A DNA stretch of 64,000 nt from positions 1 through 64,000 of the forward strand of contig JAGXKG010000001.1 in the NCBI GenBank assembly GCA_018335335.1, given 5' to 3'. The DNA comes from Candidatus Thorarchaeota archaeon (GTDB taxonomy: Archaea > Asgardarchaeota > Thorarchaeia > Thorarchaeales > Thorarchaeaceae). Within the stretch, counting starts at the first letter, position 1, and every line of letters starts with the position of its first letter. A program made the translations under genes and the position numbers. Of this stretch, positions 35,015 through 42,384 are shown piece after piece. Under the pieces are notes generated by a model, which saw only the letters and a program-made list of their open reading frames with translations, ran no database searches and was not told where the DNA came from.

Positions 35015-35208
35015 ATGAGTAACTTATCCAAGAGAAAGGAAATGTATGTGGGTCTAGGGATATTCTTGGTGCAGCTGCAGGAGTTTTGCTGTTTATTCTA
35101 GCAAATCAGGCATGGTACATTGGAGCCGGAGTACGAATAGGGTTGGTTCTTGGGGCTATCTTAGAGTCACTTCAGAGCGATGGGTCGGAATCAACCGAAT
35201 CCGAATAG
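35015..35208 (+). pseudogene. Small membrane-protein gene with a one-base frame change
   Basis: ATG at 35015 opens MSNLSKRKEMYVGLGIFLV, which then stops, while a second frame continues with GAAAGVLLFILANQAWYIGAG, then VRIGLVLGAIL, and ends SESTESE at 35208. The two overlap near 35070 and would make a 64-residue protein with two hydrophobic helices if one base were added. It is either a decayed gene or a sequencing indel. I do not recognise the family. Confidence 0.5.
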
Positions 35209-35312
35209 ATATCTGTGTTGCGTCCAAGAATCTCAAGCACTTTATAAACTTCCTACAAACGAACTTCACGACCTTAAATCTTCAATCACAGTATCAGATC
35301 CTGTGAGATACG

Positions 35313-35558
35313 ATGCATTTCCCATTACTGAGCCCGCTTACGAACTTCGCTGAGATGATTACGATGTATTTTGCTGAGATTTGGGACTTTCTCATCTTCA
35401 TTGGATACTCATCTGCAGTCATAGTTGTTCTAACAGGCGCGATCCTGTGGTTTACCGAAGCAAACCCAAAGAGAGGGAAAGGTCTCGTCTTTGGAGGTAT
35501 TGTACTTGCCATCGTTGTGCAGTACTTCGTTACCTACCCGCCTTCTTTTGTTGTATAG
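35313..35558 (+). CDS. Small membrane protein, 81 aa
   Basis: Two clear hydrophobic segments (about residues 25-46 and 58-75) are separated by a short polar loop with NPKRGKG. The family is unknown; the size and topology resemble many small membrane proteins. An internal ATG at 35355 would give a 67-residue version. It lies next to another small membrane frame (35015-35208), which may be functionally linked. Confidence 0.45.
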   Translation: MHFPLLSPLTNFAEMITMYFAEIWDFLIFIGYSSAVIVVLTGAILWFTEANPKRGKGLVFGGIVLAIVVQYFVTYPPSFVV

Positions 35559-35679
35559 TAAATAACTCATACCATGCCTATAAGGAGCATTCCCATACAC
35601 ATTCAATGTCATAGTATCGAATGAGTTCATTACTAGGCGGAAAGCTTTATGACGACATAGACTTCAGTTGATTTTGAAT

Positions 35680-35812
35680 GGGCCGGTTGCCTAGCCCGGA
35701 TAGGGCACCAGCCTTCTATAGGTCGCCAAGGTGGCCTGAAGAAAGTTGGATTTCGAGGGTTCTTGGCCTTTGATTTCCAAAGGCCAGCCCAAAAGTCCCT
35801 CCCGGCCCGCCA
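35680..35812 (+). tRNA. tRNA-Arg (UCU) with two introns
   Basis: The acceptor strands GGGCCGG (35680-35686) and CCGGCCC (35802-35808) pair perfectly, with G discriminator and encoded CCA. The D-stem is GCCT/GGGC. The anticodon stem CCAGC/GTTGG only forms if about 25 bases (35719-35743), which fold as a hairpin, are removed after the loop CTTCTA; this is the canonical 37/38 site. The T-stem GAGGG (35755-35759)/CCCTC (35797-35801) only forms if a second intron of about 30 bases (around 35763-35792, with an 8-bp stem GGCCTTTG/CAAAGGCC) is removed from the T-loop, leaving TTCAAGT. Exact borders may vary by a few bases. Confidence 0.85.
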
Positions 35813-35860
35813 TTTCAAGCAGAGTTCATTCCGAAAGCCATCTACGAGGGCCTCTGACTT

Positions 35861-37591
35861 TCAAAGTGAGAAGTCCATCGTTGATAAGGAATTTACCAAC
35901 CACTCTGGCAGCTCAATACCCACGGATTCTTGGAGGCTTTTTTCTGTCTTTGAACCCGAGGCTATCTTGAGGCGAGCAGCTCGTTTGGAACCAATCCCGG
36001 GAATAGCGCGCCACTGCCTCAAACTCATTTCTTTGGGATTGATAGGATATGGAAGGACCGTAAGGCTTCTGGGTCCATGATCAACCACTACGAGGTCCAT
36101 TTGGTGAGTATAATGGCGTCCATTCGGCATATGGCATAATAATGGATACGCTCCAAGGGGCCGTAGCAGTAGATTCTTCCCGCGTTGGGCCTCAACAAAA
36201 GCAGATCGGATGACTGTGCCTTGTGGTGCAATTCGCTGAATCATAGGAAGGTCGATTCGTTCACGAACCTCGGTTTTATGACAGTAGAATTCATGATGCT
36301 CTAACCTGGTTTCGCCCATACCACATGCCCGGGTACCGGGGACGTGAATCACTTGACGGATATTGATTCTTCGAAGCATCAGACCTTCCTGCAGTATCCT
36401 ATGGAGATAATCCATATTGTACTTGATAGTTCGAGTGGTCTCGCCTGGAAGACCATATAACAGGTTAATTCCAGGTAGCAGATGTGGTAAACCACGACCT
36501 ACTCGTTCGGCACCAACTTCATTGAGTATCCGGATAGCCCGGATGATTTCTTCACCCGAAGCCTTGAGGTTGTTTTCCTTGACAACCTTTGGATCAAAAG
36601 ATTCGACACCGAACGCAGCCACATCTCCTGGGGTATGATATTTCACGATGATTTCCGCAACTTCTTTGCTTTCTTCAGGATGATGAGCTATTGTACCCGG
36701 GTTCACATTGTCAATATGAAGTACCTCCAAATCCGGGGCTACCGACCGGATTCCGGAGAAAAGACGCTCAATCGTATGTGGACACGGAGTTGGGAATTCT
36801 TCTATGCCCATCTCCTCGGAGCCATATGTGAAAAGATCGGGTTGGTTTCCTATACGAAAAGCACGAACACCCTGTTGATATAAGGATTCAACTTCTCGTA
36901 GTATTGCATCCACTGATCGCTGTCGAGGTGGTCCTTGTAGGGATTCAATACAAAATGAGCACCCACCAGTCAGGTATCTGGGGCAGCCCGAATAGGTTTC
37001 AATTTCACAAATTAGATGATTCTTCGAATGATCTGGATGCTGGTTTACGATGCGTGTTCCTTTGATTACGGATTCCTCGAATTTCTCATAGCTGTCTCGC
37101 TCCAATGAGCATTCTAGGTCCTTTGGATGATTGTTTCCTGTAAGGTACTCATCCAAGACTACCTCCACATCGCCATCGACTATACAATCAAAGGGAGGAG
37201 AAAGAGCATCAGGGCTCAGCGCCCGTTTTCCGCCCTCAAGACCACAGCCGAATCTTGCCCAAGGACCAACCAACATTTTCGGCACAGTTGCTATTAACGT
37301 TGAAGAGAAAATCTTCTTTGCTTCTCGAACCGATATCGGGTTTCCACCAAGATACTTGCCAGGAACAATCATACCAGCAATGAGAATGAGCAGGTCAGCT
37401 GATGCCCATTTCTTCACAAGATTTTTCTGATTATTTCGTATATCATCGATGGTCTGATAGACAATATCCGTGTCAGAGAATTGCCTCCAGATGGCACCTG
37501 CTACGTATCGGGGATAGGTTGCTAGGTAAGGTGGAACACCCAAACATGTGGGTTCGTCAACATACCCATCAATAATGAAAACCCGTTCCAG
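35861..37591 (-). CDS. Radical SAM enzyme with C-terminal helix-hairpin-helix (COG1031 type)
   Basis: The Fe-S motif is CPRYLTGGCSFC (C-x7-C-x2-C), followed by family-typical segments FRIGNQPDLFTYG, HIDNVNPGTIA, AAFGVESFDPKVVKENNLKA and GINLLYGLPGETTRT. The end has a helix-hairpin-helix (WRAIPGIGSKRAARL), which suggests nucleic-acid binding. The function is unknown. The first ordinary start is TTG at 37543, but the conserved N-terminal segment VFIIDGYVDEPTC lies upstream of it in the same frame. The only codon that could open the full frame is CTG at 37591, five bases after the thiL stop and behind AGGGGTGA. I use that start tentatively. Confidence 0.85.
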   Translation of the reverse strand: MERVFIIDGYVDEPTCLGVPPYLATYPRYVAGAIWRQFSDTDIVYQTIDDIRNNQKNLVKKWASADLLILIAGMIVPGKYLGGNPISVREAKKIFSSTLIATVPKMLVGPWARFGCGLEGGKRALSPDALSPPFDCIVDGDVEVVLDEYLTGNNHPKDLECSLERDSYEKFEESVIKGTRIVNQHPDHSKNHLICEIETYSGCPRYLTGGCSFCIESLQGPPRQRSVDAILREVESLYQQGVRAFRIGNQPDLFTYGSEEMGIEEFPTPCPHTIERLFSGIRSVAPDLEVLHIDNVNPGTIAHHPEESKEVAEIIVKYHTPGDVAAFGVESFDPKVVKENNLKASGEEIIRAIRILNEVGAERVGRGLPHLLPGINLLYGLPGETTRTIKYNMDYLHRILQEGLMLRRINIRQVIHVPGTRACGMGETRLEHHEFYCHKTEVRERIDLPMIQRIAPQGTVIRSAFVEAQRGKNLLLRPLGAYPLLCHMPNGRHYTHQMDLVVVDHGPRSLTVLPYPINPKEMSLRQWRAIPGIGSKRAARLKIASGSKTEKSLQESVGIELPEWLVNSLSTMDFSL

Positions 37592-37596
37592 TCAAT

Positions 37597-38586
37597 TCAC
37601 CCCTTCTTCAAAACATCATAGCCTTTTGCGGGAATCGCTCTTTCATGAGAGTCACCCACATATCTAACTCCTGAACCTTCTTCGACATGACCAATAGGCA
37701 TCAGTTTCGTATGCTTTCGTTTTGCGATTGCAACTGCGTCATCCCACCCTTCTGTTGGGATTGTGAGCGCAAGACTGAATTCCTCACCGCCCTGCATGAC
37801 AACACCAATGAGATCAAGATTGTGTTTCTTCGCAAATTTCTCGACACCAGCAGCAACAGGCAATTCATCTATCAAAAAGAGAGAACCGCTTTGTTCCGAG
37901 AGGGTATTTAAGGTGATACCAAGACCATCACTGCTGTCCATAGAAGAGTGGACCAAGGAAACTTTGGAAAGCTCCGAAACTATGTGAAGGTGAATATCTG
38001 GCTTGTATGCCGCCTTAATAGCCTGATTCCGTAGTTTCTCTTCGGCAGAATAACCCTCTAATAATACTTTGAAAGCAACAGAACTCAAGCCGAATGTGTC
38101 AGTAACCGCTATGATATCACCGGGTTGTGCGTCACTTCTCGTCACGATTCGTGGTGGTGAGGCAGTTCCAATACCAACACCTGTTAGAACAATCTCCTTT
38201 GAATAGCCCAAATCGCCTCCAAGAAACGGCACATCAGACTTGAGACAATACTGTGAGAATCCGCGGATACACTCATGCATGGATTCGGTTTCGGAATCAT
38301 TTCCAACACATGCGGACAGAAGCATTCCACGGGGAGAGGCACCTTTGGCAGCCAAATCACTGAGTGTCATCACTGCTGTCTTTCTTCCAGATTGTGCATA
38401 ACTCATCCCTGGAAGCTTGTCAGTACTTGTTACGAAGGTGTCTACATTGATGACTATGCTCTCGTTTTCATTCAGGGGGATATCCGATGCATCATCGTCG
38501 AAATCAAGTCGTGATCCGGGAATCTTTCGTACGAGATACTTAATTTGTGACAGGAATTCCCGTTCACCTATATCCTCGCTTTCCAT
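37597..38586 (-). CDS. thiL: Thiamine-monophosphate kinase
   Basis: A 329-residue ThiL: GEREFLSQI at the N-terminus, DDDASDIPLNENESIVINVDTFV, the segment SDLAAKGASPRGMLLSAC, FLGGDLGYSKEIVLTGVGIG, RSDAQPGDIIAVTDTFG and SSDGLGITLNTLSEQSG near the end. It makes thiamine pyrophosphate from thiamine phosphate with ATP. The ATG at 38586 (MESEDIGE) was chosen; an upstream in-frame ATG at 38679 would place the start inside tRNA-Thr. It probably forms a transcript with the radical SAM gene. Confidence 0.92.
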   Translation of the reverse strand: MESEDIGEREFLSQIKYLVRKIPGSRLDFDDDASDIPLNENESIVINVDTFVTSTDKLPGMSYAQSGRKTAVMTLSDLAAKGASPRGMLLSACVGNDSETESMHECIRGFSQYCLKSDVPFLGGDLGYSKEIVLTGVGIGTASPPRIVTRSDAQPGDIIAVTDTFGLSSVAFKVLLEGYSAEEKLRNQAIKAAYKPDIHLHIVSELSKVSLVHSSMDSSDGLGITLNTLSEQSGSLFLIDELPVAAGVEKFAKKHNLDLIGVVMQGGEEFSLALTIPTEGWDDAVAIAKRKHTKLMPIGHVEEGSGVRYVGDSHERAIPAKGYDVLKKG

Positions 38587-38665
38587 TGTTGGACTCCACG
38601 ACTGGCTCTCTGAAGTGTAATGATAAATGTTTATAACCACACTAACGGCACACGGCATCAGAAGG

Positions 38666-38771
38666 GCCTCGGTGGCCAAGTGGTTGAAGGCGTCTGCTTC
38701 GTAAGCAGAAAACCGCGGGTTCGAATTCCATCATAAAATATGTGTGGACGAAACTCCCGCCCGGGGCTCCA
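38666..38771 (+). tRNA. tRNA-Thr (CGU) with T-loop intron
   Basis: The acceptor is GCCTCGG (38666-38672)/CCGGGGC (38761-38767) with T discriminator and encoded CCA. The D-arm is GCC...GGC, and the anticodon stem TCTGC/GCAGA surrounds TTCGTAA (anticodon CGT, 38700-38702) without an intron there. The T-stem GCGGG (38715-38719)/CCCGC (38756-38760) needs removal of about 29 bases (near 38726-38754) from the T-loop, which then reads TTCGAAT. Without that removal neither the T-stem nor the acceptor fits a cloverleaf. Confidence 0.85.
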
Positions 38772-38864
38772 TCCTATTCTGCTCTGTACATAGTGAGCTA
38801 TGTACATTTCACAGATGTTATCAGTGTAAATTCCCAAGTATAAAGAAGTAGGAGGTGAACAAGT

Positions 38865-38948
38865 TTGAACGATACGGAATGTAAGAAAAAGAAGAAAAAA
38901 GAACGCGATCTTCCACCATTAGAGTGGTTTGCGGCTATCACAAGATAG
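38865..38948 (+). CDS. Possible 27-aa lysine-rich microprotein
   Basis: A TTG-initiated reading frame directly behind a strong AGGAGGTGA site: MNDTECKKKKKKERDLPP, then LEWFAAITR. The full Shine-Dalgarno sequence and TATA-like CAAGTATAAAGAAG upstream are the only support. On the opposite strand a 40-residue basic frame (38939-39061) overlaps it. I know of no family. Confidence 0.3.
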   Translation: MNDTECKKKKKKERDLPPLEWFAAITR

Positions 38949-39120
38949 GCGACAGCGTTCTTAGTTTAGCTAAATCATTATCTGTTGGCGAAGCATTGCT
39001 TCGCTTCTCTCGGGCTTTCCCCTTTTTCCTACCGTTTCTGTTTCTTCTGTTCATTGCCATCCCGAAAAGGTAAAAAGTATCACTTGCCCCGCTAGGTCTG
39101 CGAACCTACTAATCTCATAT

Positions 39121-39238
39121 GCGGAGGTTACCAAGTCAGGCCAAAGGTGCTAGACCGAGGCTCTAGAGTGTTGAAGTAGCCTTTCAACATGGGCACTCTC
39201 GTAGGAGTCCGCGAGTTCAAATCTCGCCCTCCGCACCA
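39121..39238 (+). tRNA. tRNA-Leu (GAG) with intron in the variable region
   Basis: The acceptor GCGGAGG/CCTCCGC is perfect, with A discriminator and CCA (39236-39238). The D-arm with CAGGCCAAAGG is typical of Leu. The anticodon stem CTAGA (39150-39154)/TCTAG (39162-39166) encloses CCGAGGC, anticodon GAG; position 33 is C instead of the usual U. The T-arm is GCGAG-TTCAAAT-CTCGC. Between the anticodon arm and the T-arm there are 44 bases, against about 15 expected; about 29 of them (near 39167-39196) contain a hairpin TGTTGAA/TTCAACA flanked by AGTG/CACT and are best read as an intron, which leaves a normal class II variable arm CTC-GTAG-GAG. Confidence 0.8.
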
Positions 39239-39339
39239 CTTTTCCATTTTGTTTGCATTGAAAGAAGGTTAACATTTACAACCATGACAAGCTATAAAGG
39301 CAGTTTTCGGGGCTTTCCATCGTAAGCGGAGAAGGAAAG

Positions 39340-40338
39340 ATGAAAGCTCCACAGATTGGAATCGTTGGCGCTGGCAACATGGGCCAGATACATGCGAGAG
39401 TGCTACACAACGTACGCGCTCTTTCTGCGGTTGCTGATATTGATAAAGACAAGGCGGCACAGATTGCCAGCAAATATGGCGTCGATGCCTTCGAAAGCTA
39501 TGAAGCAATGATAGAAAGTAAACAGGTTGACGGAGTCATAATCTCAACTCCAACGTCTACTCATGCTGAGATAGCACAAGCAATAGCCGAGAAATATGAT
39601 AAGGTTAGGGGAATCCTGATTGAAAAACCGCTGGCCAGCACCCTTGAGGATGCAAAAAGAGTGGCAAAGGTTCTAAAAGAAAAGGGGATAGGAGTTGTCG
39701 TCTCACATTCTGAAATTTACAATCCTGTGGTTGATAGAGCACTTGATTTGATTAACAATGGGACTATTGGAGATCCCAGAACTATCATTCATGATCGAAG
39801 AGGTCATGTCCAACCAAGTAGGATTCCATCACTTGGTGATGTGTTTCAAGATATCGGAGTGCATGATTTCGATATAATGGCCCGGATTAGTCATGGCAGA
39901 GGAACCCTGTATGCGCAGGGTCATAAGAAGGAGGGTGTGTTCAATTCTGCAACAGTCATGATTGAATTCGAAAACGGTACGGAGCATGTATTCCATCTTT
40001 CACGTCAGTATGCAGGCAGAAGGCGAAGCATGGATGTTTCGGGGGAAAAAGGGAATCTTATCCTCGATTTGTTTGGTCAGATAATCAAGTTGCAGGATCT
40101 GGACGAAGAGCCCTCGGCCGATAGCCAGACGATTCATCTACCAGAAAGGGGTGCCACAATCAAGGTCTACGGTGAACCAGTGCAAGAGGTCATAAATGAT
40201 TTTCTTGGCAGTATAGAAACCGGAAAAGCACCACGAGTGGGCCTTGATGATGGTGTTGCAGCCCTGAAAATTGTAGAAGCGGCAAGAGAAAGCGCAAATA
40301 CGGGTAAGATAGTGGATCTCAATATTGATCCGAGGTAA
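39340..40338 (+). CDS. Gfo/Idh/MocA-family NAD(P)-dependent oxidoreductase
   Basis: A 332-residue protein. The Rossmann site is IGIVGAGNMGQIHARVL (7-23), VIISTPTSTHAEIA follows, the family motif ILIEKPLAS (about 93-101) is present, and DIGVHDFDIMARIS carries the substrate-side Asp and His. Such enzymes oxidise or reduce sugars, inositol or biliverdin-like substrates; the substrate cannot be told here. The last codons overlap the 3' end of the convergent e-MtaB gene by 20 bases. Confidence 0.9.
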   Translation: MKAPQIGIVGAGNMGQIHARVLHNVRALSAVADIDKDKAAQIASKYGVDAFESYEAMIESKQVDGVIISTPTSTHAEIAQAIAEKYDKVRGILIEKPLASTLEDAKRVAKVLKEKGIGVVVSHSEIYNPVVDRALDLINNGTIGDPRTIIHDRRGHVQPSRIPSLGDVFQDIGVHDFDIMARISHGRGTLYAQGHKKEGVFNSATVMIEFENGTEHVFHLSRQYAGRRRSMDVSGEKGNLILDLFGQIIKLQDLDEEPSADSQTIHLPERGATIKVYGEPVQEVINDFLGSIETGKAPRVGLDDGVAALKIVEAARESANTGKIVDLNIDPR

Positions 40339-41620
40339 TGACGTTTCCTGATAAGTACGTCCTATGCGCCTTGGTGATTTTCACCTTCACAGTCTCACCT
40401 ATGTCGATGTTTTCATTATGTAAGATAACAGGTACATATGAGGGGTTGCGTCCCATGAGTCCACCTTTTGAGCCATATTGGGTTACAATGACAGGACCAG
40501 TCCAATCGACCCATGCTCTATGATTAGCAAGGTTCAGTCTAGCTACCAAATTCGTTAGCTTTCTGCTTCTCTGCTTTTTCACCTGAGTGTCAACTTTCTG
40601 ATCAGACATAGACGCCTTTGTGTTAGGGCGGTCGCCATATTTTGAAATGTTCACTAAAGCAGGTCTGTATTGTTTGAGCGCCGCCAAGGTGTCATGAAAA
40701 TCATTGTCCGTTTCACCAGGAAATCCAGCTATTACATCGGTAGCAATGGTTGCCAGTGGAATCTGTTTCCGGATGCGTTCTACTGCGTTACCCCACTCTT
40801 CAACAGTATATCGACGGTTCATTCTGGCCAGAACCTCATTACTTCCGGATTGAAGGGGCATGTGGAAGAAGTTGAAATAATGGTCTGAAGCCATCACGCG
40901 TGTCATATCATCCAAGAACAGCGAAACTAGATTCGGATTGAACATGCCCAGTCTAAAGCGATGGTTTCCGCTTAGAGTATCGAGTTTCTGTAATAGTTGA
41001 AGAAGGTTTGTCCCCCGGTCATGACCATATACACCGGAATCTTGCGAGGTTAGCCGGATTTCACAGTAACCCCTCTTGATACACTTCTGAGCGAGTTTGA
41101 CGATTTTCTCAATGCTATAGCTTCTGACGTGTCCTCTGGCAAACTTAACAGCACAATACGCACAATTGCCAAGACAACCCTCACAGATGGGAATTGTACA
41201 AATGACCGAATTGGGAGGGAGACACAGGGAATCAATCTTGGGCGTATCCTTGGAAGAGCCGAGTTTCACGATGCCTCTTTTACCATCCATAATGGCTCTC
41301 AGGGAGAAAGGTATGGAATGAATCGACTGAGGAGTATGTATCGCCGCAAAATTTGGAATTGCTCGTTTGATTCTCTTCAAGGAGATTTTGGGAAGACAAC
41401 CTGTTGCGATGACAGGTGTGCCAATCTGAGAAAGTTCTTTCAGCCGATGGATAATTCGGTCCTCAGTTGGCTCCTTGACGCCACAGGTGTTGACAATTAT
41501 CACTTCGGCATCTTCTTGATTGAAGACTTGTTGTGCCCCCATGCTGTTAAGAACTCCCGCTATTACATCGGAATCAGCATCATTAAGAGAGCAACCGTAA
41601 GTTTCAATGTAGTATTTCAC
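40319..41620 (-). CDS. tRNA threonylcarbamoyladenosine methylthiotransferase (e-MtaB/CDKAL1 type)
   Basis: A 433-residue radical SAM methylthiotransferase. The N-terminal UPF0004 domain has YIETYGCSLNDADSD and NTCGVKEPTEDRI, the radical SAM cluster is CEGCLGNCAYCAVKFARG, and further motifs are LTSQDSGVYGHDRG, MPLQSGSNEVLARMNRRYT and ATDVIAGFPGETDNDF. A TRAM domain closes the protein. It converts t6A37 of tRNA to ms2t6A. GTG at 41620 was chosen because it overlaps the stop of the upstream MoaD-like gene (GTGA) and follows an AAGGTGA site. Confidence 0.92.
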   Translation of the reverse strand: MKYYIETYGCSLNDADSDVIAGVLNSMGAQQVFNQEDAEVIIVNTCGVKEPTEDRIIHRLKELSQIGTPVIATGCLPKISLKRIKRAIPNFAAIHTPQSIHSIPFSLRAIMDGKRGIVKLGSSKDTPKIDSLCLPPNSVICTIPICEGCLGNCAYCAVKFARGHVRSYSIEKIVKLAQKCIKRGYCEIRLTSQDSGVYGHDRGTNLLQLLQKLDTLSGNHRFRLGMFNPNLVSLFLDDMTRVMASDHYFNFFHMPLQSGSNEVLARMNRRYTVEEWGNAVERIRKQIPLATIATDVIAGFPGETDNDFHDTLAALKQYRPALVNISKYGDRPNTKASMSDQKVDTQVKKQRSRKLTNLVARLNLANHRAWVDWTGPVIVTQYGSKGGLMGRNPSYVPVILHNENIDIGETVKVKITKAHRTYLSGNVITSDQY

Positions 41621-41919
41621 GTCCAGTTGCAATCACCTTCACCACCTTGGATATGAGGGAGCAATACGATTTCGTCTCCGTCATGAAGCTTTGTATCCTC
41701 ACCCTCAAGACTTTCCACACTTGTCTTGTTAAGCATCAAAATGAGGTTGCCGCTGAGTTTCCCCTCGGTCATGAAAATATGCCGTACTTCCTCCTCACTT
41801 TTCTCCAGAACTTCATCTAAAGCATCCCCAACAGTTGCTCCTTCATTCAGGTCTAGAACCATTTCCTTCTTCCCTATTTTTCTTCTGAGGGTACCAAGGG
41901 GTTTGAAACGGACTTGCAT
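41617..41919 (-). CDS. MoaD/ThiS-like ubiquitin-fold protein with C-terminal tail after Gly-Gly
   Basis: A 100-residue beta-grasp protein: MQVRFKPLGTLRRKIGKKE, LNEGATVGDALDEVLEK, ILMLNKTSVESLEG and LHDGDEIVLLPHIQGG. MoaD, ThiS and SAMP proteins end at Gly-Gly so that the C-terminus can be adenylated. Here the Gly92-Gly93 pair is followed by EGDCNWT, so either the tail is removed by a protease or the protein does not work as a sulfur carrier. The stop overlaps the start of e-MtaB by four bases, which suggests a link to tRNA thiolation. Confidence 0.85.
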   Translation of the reverse strand: MQVRFKPLGTLRRKIGKKEMVLDLNEGATVGDALDEVLEKSEEEVRHIFMTEGKLSGNLILMLNKTSVESLEGEDTKLHDGDEIVLLPHIQGGEGDCNWT

Positions 41920-41950
41920 ACGCCTATCAGACAGAGCTTGAAATGGTAGA

Positions 41951-42331
41951 CTATTCAGCCTTTTGATAGTGCTGAATCATATCTTCAACAAGATTATCAG
42001 CCACATCAACAATCTGAGTAATCTCAGCCTTTGTCGCATCATCGTAATGGATACCAACTGTTACAACCGCCGGGGCATGCAATGCTTTGCATATCTTCTC
42101 AGCTGCAGAGTTTGCAATGATATAGTCTTTGTGCCCAGGAAGAGCCATAGTATTCACACTCGTAGTTGAAGCATCACGATAGTGACTTTGCGTTTGATAT
42201 GCAGTGGCTACTCCCCCGATGTGGTGTTCGTCTCCACCATATATGCACACGAGGTAATCATTCCCAATTCTCTTAGCATCAAGAAAAATCATATGGCGGC
42301 CGGCCTCTTTCTTAAGGGTTAGTTGGGCCAT
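41951..42331 (-). CDS. Protein resembling the LpdD-like prenylated-flavin chaperone domain
   Basis: A 126-residue protein. IGNDYLVCIYGGDEHHIGGVATA, the middle ALPGHKDYIIANSAAEKICKAL and VVTVGIHYDDATKAEITQIV match my memory of the small LpdD family associated with UbiD-type decarboxylases, which has the GGxxHIGAVA and GIHYD motifs. No UbiD or UbiX gene is nearby, so the role is uncertain. It is followed on the same strand by the MoaD-like gene. Confidence 0.65.
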   Translation of the reverse strand: MAQLTLKKEAGRHMIFLDAKRIGNDYLVCIYGGDEHHIGGVATAYQTQSHYRDASTTSVNTMALPGHKDYIIANSAAEKICKALHAPAVVTVGIHYDDATKAEITQIVDVADNLVEDMIQHYQKAE

Positions 42332-42384
42332 CTTACCTTCATCTCTAGCTAATATGATATTGATAGAAGACTAGAATAAATTAT

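Noticed and set aside
38587-38679. Extended N-terminus of ThiL
   Set aside because: It would run into tRNA-Thr and has no ThiL-like sequence.
38939-39061. 40-residue basic frame on the minus strand (MAMNRRNRNGRKKGK...)
   Set aside because: No ribosome site and no match to a known small ribosomal protein; basic composition alone is weak evidence.
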